A stretch of 64,000 nt of DNA. Source: Archivesica marissinica. Its lineage: Eukaryota > Mollusca > Bivalvia > Venerida > Vesicomyidae. The position numbers and the translations under genes are program-made. A model generated the notes under the pieces. It was not told the origin of the DNA and made no database searches. It saw nothing but the letters and a program-made list of their open reading frames with translations. This document shows, piece by piece, positions 56,825 through 64,000 of the stretch (positions are counted from its first letter, which is position 1; every line of letters begins with the position of its first letter). Where the stretch lies: NCBI GenBank assembly GCA_014843695.1, contig CM026387.1, forward strand, positions 77,502,106 through 77,566,105, given 5' to 3'.

Positions 56825-57090
56825 ATGAATGGCACCAATACGATGGCTTTGCTGAAAAGGAACCAGACACTATATCGATGGGAAAAATGAAAGAGTTAGT
56901 GTCATGGAAAGCGGATTTTACAAAACATGCCGAAAAGACCATTCACGAGTTCTGTCCTACTGCATCTTTCATTAAACAGAACGGTTCCTCAGAGACATTG
57001 AAAAGAATTCAAATGTTGTTTGAATCTGTGAAAAGGGTGTATTTCATGGATGCTAGGTGTTGGAATGATATCAACGGATTCACGAAATGT
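56825..57090 (+). CDS. Exon: helical region following CBM20 (RNF213-like gene)
   Basis: An acceptor (CTATTTTAG) precedes 56825; the first two bases complete the Asp codon begun in the previous exon. The exon encodes DEWHQYDGFAEKEPD and an amphipathic helical stretch (KMKELVSWKADFTKHAEK, then RIQMLFESVKRVYFMDARCW), ending at donor TGT/GTATGT in phase 0. The WHQYDG segment directly after a CBM20 module fits the start of the RNF213 N-arm as I remember it. No further exon is recognised to the right edge, so the gene must continue beyond the window or in short exons I could not see. Confidence 0.7.
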
Positions 57091-57299
57091 GTATGTATAT
57101 ATATATCTTTTTTTAACAGTATAAATTGTTATATGGCTAATATAAATCGATCACATTGTCGGTATTCTAGTGACCAGGCAGGAATTCAAAAAGTGTATAT
57201 TTAAGTTGATAAACCACATTCCATTCCATATACTGACAGTATGCTCCTACTTTGGCATACCCTTGTATAACTTTGCAACCAACTAATAAATATCTGTCA

Positions 57300-57372
57300 C
57301 AGGGTGAGAACATGTACAGCCAACCTTACAGGGCGACTGCTCTACCGACTGAGCTGGCTGGGGCACTTACAC
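57300..57372 (-). mobile_element. tRNA-like SINE head, fragment
   Basis: Read on the minus strand: GCCAGCTCAGTCGGTAGAGC followed by AGTCGCCCTGTAAGGTTGGC, a good A box and a plausible acceptor-side pairing with GCCAGC, but the B box is degraded. Too mutated to be a tRNA gene. Confidence 0.4.
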
Positions 57373-57960
57373 ATGATCTTCACATTGGTGGTTAAGTCCG
57401 ACCGCCGACTTCTACACCAAATTGTAATCATTCACGAATATCCATGATCTATCTAGTATTTATCCAGTTGCGTCCCGCGTTGGACGCCATTGTGACGGAT
57501 CTTCCTATCTAAGGGTCACAAGTTATATGATGAATAAGTCCATTTATGTTGATAGGGTAACATATTTCATGAGGGTTCGATGTGTAAAGTAGTTCAGTAG
57601 GGTGTCCTATATATTATCTTTTATTCCTCCATTTCTGAAGAGTCACATACAATCATCAAGAAAGATACAAAAAAAATACAGAACATAATTATAAACACAA
57701 CTATTGATCAGGTACGAATTAGAATATACATTCAACATAACATACGTACAGATAATTAAGAATGTAAAAAACAATACAATATCATAACTGTGGCCTAAAA
57801 TCAAGGAAAGTGTCAATAGTTATTCTCGGGCTTAATACTAAATATACAACCATCTAAAACAACATAAGGATTCACAAAAGCGAAAATGGTACATTATGAT
57901 GTACATGGTGATATTAATAGTATCGTTTTGTATCACATATATGAACACATTATTTTCTTT
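57373..57960. other. No recognised feature
   Basis: AT-rich non-coding DNA. The right part is probably the decayed 3' end of the LINE fragment at 57964. Confidence 0.4.
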
Positions 57961-57963
57961 ATT

Positions 57964-58480
57964 TTATAATGCTATCGCATACACTTGCTTACCAAATGAA
58001 GCACTGGTGTACAGACATTCTGAATACTGTTCTGGATGTATTAATCTGGCAATGTCTTTGTCTATATGTCCTAGTAAATATTTCAAGAACGCAGGTCGTG
58101 ATATATTTTTCATTAACATATATAAGTTATTAGAGAAATAGTCATGTACATGGTTCAGGTAAATGTTTCTGAGGTTATCTGATTTAACAGTATCGCATTC
58201 ATAAACAATGTGGAACAGTTCATCATATGTAATGGTGTTACAGTTTAAGCATGTGATAGGCCTACACACAGGTTTGCAGACTTGTTTTGCTGCAAAAGAC
58301 ATAAGTTCGATGGTATTTGGTTTTTCAAGTGCTACACGCCACATGCTGACGGGGATAAGTTCATCGTGGACGTCTCTGAATCTTGTAAATTCAACACAGG
58401 AAGCCATTCTCAGTGACCAGTTTGTCTGTTCGTAGTTTACATATTTTCTTCCACCGTTGTTTCCCAGGAAACATATTATT
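57964..58480 (-). pseudogene. Non-LTR retrotransposon 3' ORF fragment
   Basis: The minus-strand frame of 147 codons (57964-58407) contains CLNCNTITYDELFHIVYECD, a Cys-x2-Cys...His...Cys group, followed by a helical stretch with RPAFLKYLLGHIDKD. This is the arrangement found after the reverse transcriptase in several LINE clades. No reverse transcriptase motif is seen. It differs from the LINEs at 24048 and 42437. Confidence 0.5.
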
Positions 58481-58537
58481 CAACACAAATTTAGTCAGAA
58501 AACGTACTAAAACACTGCAGATTTTAAGCATAGCTGA

Positions 58538-58836
58538 TACAGACGAATATGTAGTCCAGTGGTAACACGCTGGACTGGTAATCCAGGGATCGCAGGTTCG
58601 ACCCCCCGTCTGACCCTAATAAAATTAACAGTCTTTCAGATGGGATGTTAAACCGAAGTCTCGTGCCGGTGCTTTACACCGTGCACGTAAAAGAACCGGA
58701 GGAGACTCTGGAATGTGTCTCTCTCTGTATCATTGCACTATCCTCCAAAAATCTAAAATGACTAATCGCTTCAGGAGGCGTCGCTCATATGGGCAACCGG
58801 TAGCGACGGTAAAGAAACGTAAAACACACACAGCCT
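58538..58836 (+). mobile_element. tRNA-derived SINE, family A, best-preserved copy
   Basis: The head has TAGTCCAGTGGTAACACGCT (A box) and GGTTCGACCCC (B box), with anticodon-arm CTGGACTGGTAATCCAG giving a GGT (Thr-like) loop. The body has CTTTCAGATGGGATGTTAAA, then GTGCACGTAAAAGAACC, then GGGCAACCGGTAGCGACG. Family members are at 8850 and 15545 on the minus strand. Confidence 0.8.
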
Positions 58837-59070
58837 AGCCGATGATACTTATTTAATTTAAAGGACCAAAAGAGAAAAGGGAATATTTAACTAATCATTA
58901 AAAGTAAATTGGACATTGGACAACCTGGGATGTTACCTGTGTCACTGTATATATAATGAACAAGTTGATCTAATCTAAAATGAATAGGTCTTCACTCCAT
59001 GAGAAATGTATTATGTCTGTTGGGGATTGAAAAAGTACCCCCCCAAAGGTGTTAATAGCGAGCTCTAGCG

Positions 59071-59312
59071 AGGGTGTCCGATTAGCGCAGTGGTTAGCGC
59101 GCTCGCTTCTCACCAATGCAACCCGGGTTCGATCCTCGGACCAGGAAGTATGTGAGATTGTGGTCGCCAAATCGGACAAGTGAGGTTTCTCCGGGTACAC
59201 CGGTTTCATCCCACATGAATGACCACATATACGCTTTCATCCGAGCCAACGAGAGTGATTAATATAAGTTCTTAAAACCTGCTTCGCAATCGTTGTAAAA
59301 TAAATAAAGTAT
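59071..59312 (+). mobile_element. tRNA-derived SINE, family B
   Basis: The head is GATTAGCGCAGTGGTTAGCG (A box) and GGGTTCGATCCTCGG (B box). The body includes CTCCGGGTACACCGG and the tail GAGAGTGATTAATATAAGTT, then GCTTCGCAATCG and AAATAAATAA. The tail matches the SINE at 9408-9712. Confidence 0.78.
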
Positions 59313-59670
59313 AATTTTTTTTAGCGAGTTCTAAGCCTTCGGGCTAGCTTGCATAGCAAGCATTACGGAGTTGATCAGAGAGTGTTGATATGTTATCTAA
59401 ATTAAAGTCTTCGTACCGGAAAAGTAATTTTGGGAGAAGAGTTAAGGGGGAGGCCACTTGGAGGTAGGATGAAAGAGCTAATTGAGTCGCAACGAGGTCC
59501 GAACGCATTCTTAGTGAGATAGATTAGTCCGAAAGCATTCTTGTGAGCCAGATTAATATTCACAGATACTATTTGATAGTGGAATAAAAACAAAAAATGC
59601 AATATTATGGTACAGTATTTATTCTCCAAATTGTCTACTATGCAACAGTGTATATAATTATGAACATTTT
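59313..59670. other. No recognised gene
   Basis: Includes a small hairpin (GCTTGCATAGCAAGC near 59349) and otherwise unique sequence. Confidence 0.4.
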
Positions 59671-59678
59671 TTCTTTGC

Positions 59679-59981
59679 GTGGAATTATTTCTGGCCAAAT
59701 ATCATACAAATTATCAATCAATGCTGGTAGATAATGAATTTAATAGATTGTCCGCCATTGTTTTAGGTTACAAGATAGAAGCTTCGGAATATTCTGAAAT
59801 TAATTTGTTATTTACCATAATTGGATTCTCTATATATAAGGCATACATCATGAGCGAAAACAGAAAGAAACATGTTAATATAAAGAATATAATGAAATCT
59901 GAAATATATGAATATTTCAAAATGACAAAAAACAACTTGTTATTTAAAAGAATAAATAACATATTTAATTCTCGTTTATAG
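59679..59981 (+). pseudogene. Possible LINE C-terminal fragment
   Basis: A 100-codon frame, hydrophobic and Lys/Asn-rich, with INLLFTIIGFSIYKAYIMSE followed by a helical tail. This resembles the extreme C-terminus of L1/Tx1-type ORF2 proteins (the FxIYKxK stretch), similar in style to the 24048 fragment. There is no zinc finger or catalytic motif, so this is only suggestive. Confidence 0.3.
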
Positions 59982-62650
59982 AAACTGATATATGCGTACA
60001 TTACTAACTAAATCCTAGTAGTAGTTTGTATCATGTATGTATTTATTATCGATAATCATGTATAATTCTTGTAAATATTGGTACATAAATGAGTAAATGA
60101 AAAACAAATGAAATCACCACTCATATAAGATCCTATTAATATATGAGAGATTGAATGAGTCATTTGTATAAAAATATATTGACATTTATAAGACAAAAGA
60201 ATTATTGTAAACTGAAATATATATATTGCGTTAAATAGGTTAACCCTCCAGAGATGCGTAGCGTCCATAGTATGACCTATTTTATATCGAATAATTAAAT
60301 GCAATATATAGCTCATATCAACGATGGTAGAGCACGCACCTTACATGGAATATGTCTAGCAAGTTGACTTACTGCAGTATATACTGCCTGCCGACATTGT
60401 TTATATAAAATTATAATAGATAGAAATAAATTAAATTAAATTAATACATATTGTCGGAAAATAAAATACATGGCCACATTTTCATTTGAAAATTGCCGCT
60501 TTAATTACTCTAAATATTCTGATGGAAAGAACGTGCATGTACTTGCGAGCATCTATATACATTTAATATGCTGTCATATGAATTGGAAGACATAGTCTAA
60601 TCGATAGATCATTTGCCTACAATTCCGGCGGGCCAGGAGCAAATTAGTAGAGAGGCAGAACTGAGAAAGTGGCCTGGATAACGAATCAAAATCATTTTGT
60701 GAAAGAGAGGTACATCCACCACAGATATCTTGTATATAGGGTTGTACACCTGCCCAGAGTGGATGTATAACAATCGTTTTACAGAATCCGCCACTTTGAA
60801 TACATTTTTAGAAATTTGCTGATACGGCAAAACATTGAAATTTAGGGGTAGTGGGGAGATCAATTGGCCATAAAAAGGTAAGTTTGCAACATAACATAAT
60901 AAATAACCGCTCAGAATACCGCTGGCTATGTCCACTACAAGATGAATTATGTCAAACAATTATGCAATTTTTAGGTCACAGGGGCTTGAAAGGTCACGCG
61001 GTCCTGCAAATCCCTAAATATCACTGATGTTTAAAAAATAACCCATATACACAATGTTGTACCTTAAACTAAGCCCTTTTACACTTGATTCACATAGTAT
61101 CCATATCAAGACAGTTTCTTAAAATAAAAATGAATCTGATATGGGTGGGCATTAGGGTACGAATAGTGTGGGATTCAAACAGGACTACTTTGCTCAAATT
61201 GGTAAAATATGACGATTAATTAGCCTATTATAGGTGCGGGGAGTAGAAACTCCTATTAAGTGGTAAGTATTCATGGTATAGTCTATAATAGTATAACCTG
61301 TTATCCACAATACGTGAAGCTGATTCCTGAACAAGAGTTTCACAATTTTGCCAGGCAGTTAACAGTCCAGTCTTCACTTACTCTGGTATCGCATCATTAA
61401 TGTTGTGGACAGACTGAGTTCATCACCAGCATGGGAAATAAATTCAAAATCGTTGGAATTCAGAGATAAGCATTGGTGCATCTTGCTAATCGCACTATCG
61501 ACCAGAGTAGCTGCATCTATGTTATCCCAACACACCTTTACGTTCTCCAGTTAAATCCCAGTACGGCTATCCTCCCAATAGATTTTTGAATATTTCATAA
61601 TTCTATATTTTATGGAAGGAAATCAAGTGTACTATTACATAGTTTTATGCAAATATATCATTTTTAAACATCATATTGCATACTCTTTGCTATGATTATA
61701 TAATATTGGTTTAATTACGGGTAATTATTTTTAAAATATAAAAACAGTATCATAATCGTTGCTGTAATACACAAGCTACAATAACAGTACATTGAAAAGC
61801 ATACATTTTTAAATACACATACATATATATTCAAAACTATAGAAAACTGTTCTATTAGCCACGGTCGTTTATTCAATCATTTGGATTGAGCTATGCTATG
61901 GATCTATGATAATAGCTCGCTTTGAGGCTTTGCTCTGTTCATGTTATATTAGTCAACCAGCGAGCTTGTTATTATTGTCTTTCATACTATCTCTCATACT
62001 ATCTGTGGTTGCCAGGAATAAAGCAAAGCAACAATTGTGTTCATAATCTCCTCACATTGTAGAATTAACAATACATGTAGGATGTACATAACAAATAAAT
62101 GATTGAGTGAGACAAGGTAAAACATCATTAAGTTATCAACTGTGAAATTCTCACCCTGTTAAAATATTTTAAAGTATGTTATTCTGAATATTCCAACTCA
62201 GTATGTTACACAATGAACTATAGTATCTTTAAGGAAGGTATATAATCTGGTTTGGTTTGTCACACGATTGAACAAGACTATTTGCACAAAGAGTAGTGCT
62301 GGACTGTTGTTAGTGTTTTCGAGATGAACTTTGTCGTGGATGTATTCGGAACCTCATATGTAGAAATTGACCCAATCACTGAACCGTTTACATTCATAGA
62401 TTTCATTCCTGGTATACATTATTCGTCGACATCTGTTCACAATTGTGTGGGGGTGTGATTCTATGAAAGGTTATACGATTCAATAGAAAGTTGTGCTTAT
62501 TTTGCTGAATCAGTGACATTTCAATGTAAGTTGTGTTTATGCATTGAATTTTGTAACTTTTTAGTTTTTATACTTCAATTTTGATATTTTGCAAAGGTAG
62601 TATTGGTAGTCTTAATTCTGCTTTATTTCAATTGTCACATATTTGTTGTG
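59982..62650. other. Gene-poor AT-rich region
   Basis: No ORF with recognisable content, no RNA gene and no clear tandem repeat. The segment 62220-62650 may be the 5' leader of the retroelement-like sequence that follows. Confidence 0.4.
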
Positions 62651-62678
62651 TACATTTTATTGAAATAATTAGTTGAAC

Positions 62679-64000
62679 ATGGCTGAATTTCAGAATCAAC
62701 GTGATCAGGGGTTATTAAAAAACACATTGAAACCATCAATAATGGAGTTTCTGTTAGGGAAATTCCAAGAATGATTATAATACATACTTCCCGAAATCCT
62801 CGTTTCCCACTAATACACCTGTAGTAGGTAAAGGTAACTTATTCAACATTGATAAAAATGCAACATTTGTTAAGCGTCCTTAGCCTCCCTCTTATGTAAC
62901 CAGTGGTGCTTGTGCAAGGCAGCCCATTACAGTTTGGAAAACCCATTTCAGTTTGGACAGCCCATTTCAGTTTGGACAGCCCATTTCAGTTTGGACAGCC
63001 CATTTCAGTTTGGACAGCTCAGCATTTTGATATAAGCCAAGTCAATTTCCTAAGACTACCGTTATTTAGTGATGCTGGTGATGTACCGAAAGGTGAAGTG
63101 AGTTTTGATGTATGTGAGTTTGAGGTTAAATGTTTAATCAATAATAGTCATTTAACTGTGTCTGTATTGTTATTGAATCAGGAATTCGTTAAAATGTTAA
63201 GCTAGATCAATGTTAATTTCTATTTGTGAATGCCTGATCTGTAGATATTGCATACAATATGGATGTAATGGTAATGTAGAAGTAATAGTAGTTGCAGTGA
63301 TCGGTGTTCTGAACCTGTTAATTCACAGTCATTTGCATGTACACTAGCAGGTTCTTCTGTTGATGGACAACCAGAAGAACTAGACTACACATAGACAATT
63401 CAAAGCCCAAAATGCAATATGCTAAATATTAATTGTACAAAACTTTCAGTTTTAAATAGACTTCTAGGTTCTTCAAATGTTAGTTCATTTATTACTTGTT
63501 ATTATGTAGAACTAATGGAATATATTATTAATAGATACAGGTTATATGATTACTGCTATTTCGGTAGACTATTATCATTCAATGCAACTATTGCCGGTTT
63601 TGAATTTGCGTGGCATAACATAATATGATCGGTTCAATGTACGACAGGCACACACTTACCATGTAAGGGTTATATTGGAGCAGATGTTCCTGTTTCATTT
63701 TACGTGACAGTACCATTGCTAAGTGTTCCTAATACAGAGCATAATAGTAAAGTTCATGCAATTGTAGGTACACATTTGATATTTGATCAGGTTTTGTAAG
63801 GAAGTTGGTGTAGAGAAAGGAATTCCTGAAGAATGGCAAACAGCTATGGATAGTTTATGTGGTAGTTTTCCAGTGAGAACTACCAGCAGTCACACTATAG
63901 ATACACCCGAATGAGGTCAAAGCAATCCATGGGTTTGTTAGGGAAATAGACGACACTGAGTCAGCAGTAACCAATCATGTTGAATCATCCTTAGCCAGTG
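62679..64000 (+). mobile_element. Possible retroelement remnant (gag/protease-like), cut by right edge
   Basis: A short frame from the ATG at 62679 (MAEFQNQRDQG, then KPSIMEFLLGKFQE) is followed by a 19-bp tandem repeat. A disrupted coding stretch near 63640-63800 reads GYIGADVPVSFYVTVPLLSV and PNTEHNSKVHAIVGTHLI. The last part resembles the strand order at the end of retropepsin domains (..VP..D/NT..N..V..IVGT), which suggests an LTR retroelement Gag-protease region. Several stops and frame changes interrupt it. An origin as another kind of repeat cannot be excluded. Confidence 0.35.
62920..63018. repeat. 19-bp tandem repeat, 5 copies
   Basis: CAGCCCATTTCAGTTTGGA is repeated five times; the first two units carry small changes (CATTAC, AAAACCC). 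It produces a spurious open frame because 19 is not a multiple of three and no unit carries a stop in every frame. Confidence 0.9.

Noticed and set aside
58538..58612. Functional tRNA-Thr gene
   Set aside because: The head continues into a SINE body repeated elsewhere in the window, and the acceptor stem does not pair well.
63419..63628. 69-aa ORF as a separate gene
   Set aside because: It lies inside the disrupted retroelement-like region, with stops on both sides and no recognisable motif.

Overview
The window looks like nuclear DNA of a marine invertebrate, most likely a mollusc. It is AT-rich and has spliced exons, several tRNA-derived SINEs, non-LTR and LTR retrotransposons, Tc1 and hAT DNA transposons and very large tandem-repeat arrays. 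The species cannot be named from the sequence alone.

Left edge, about 1-8.7 kb: a compact, intron-free block of at least 12 virus-type genes. They include a packaging ATPase (1786-2460, minus), a probable double-jelly-roll major capsid protein (2411-3679, minus), a penton-like jelly-roll protein (6293-6952, plus) and several small membrane or virion proteins. Genes alternate strand, overlap or nearly abut, and almost all are unbroken. This is the morphogenesis module of an endogenous tailless dsDNA virus of the Maverick/Polinton/adintovirus type. No DNA polymerase, integrase or protease is visible, and the block runs off the left edge. A near-perfect 87-bp hairpin (8644-8730) lies at its right side.

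8.8-17 kb: gene-poor DNA with three SINEs, a deleted hAT transposon (9714-11264) and a 3.4-kb, 48-bp satellite (11529-14908).

17-57.1 kb: a host gene on the plus strand. A long low-complexity ORF (17054-18283) may be its first exon. Three phase-compatible exons (25229-25393, 56286-56488, 56825-57090) encode a CBM20-type starch/glycogen-binding domain followed by a helical region, as at the N-terminus of RNF213-like giant E3 ligases. The intron between the first two of these exons is 30.9 kb and holds a nested stack: a 31-bp minisatellite, then a Ty3/gypsy provirus (29099-55858, 5-bp target duplication GTATG). A Tc1/mariner element sits inside one LTR of that provirus (32758-55810, TA duplication, 28-bp inverted repeats). 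The Tc1 element has been inflated to 23 kb by a 44-bp satellite. Inside that satellite sit a non-LTR retrotransposon (42437-48002) and two 5'-truncated copies joined head-to-tail through their CATT tails (48003-50155).

57.1-64 kb: intronic or intergenic DNA with LINE fragments, three more SINEs and, at the right edge, remnants of an unassigned retroelement with a 19-bp tandem repeat. I see no bacterial features, CRISPR arrays or functional tRNA/rRNA genes.
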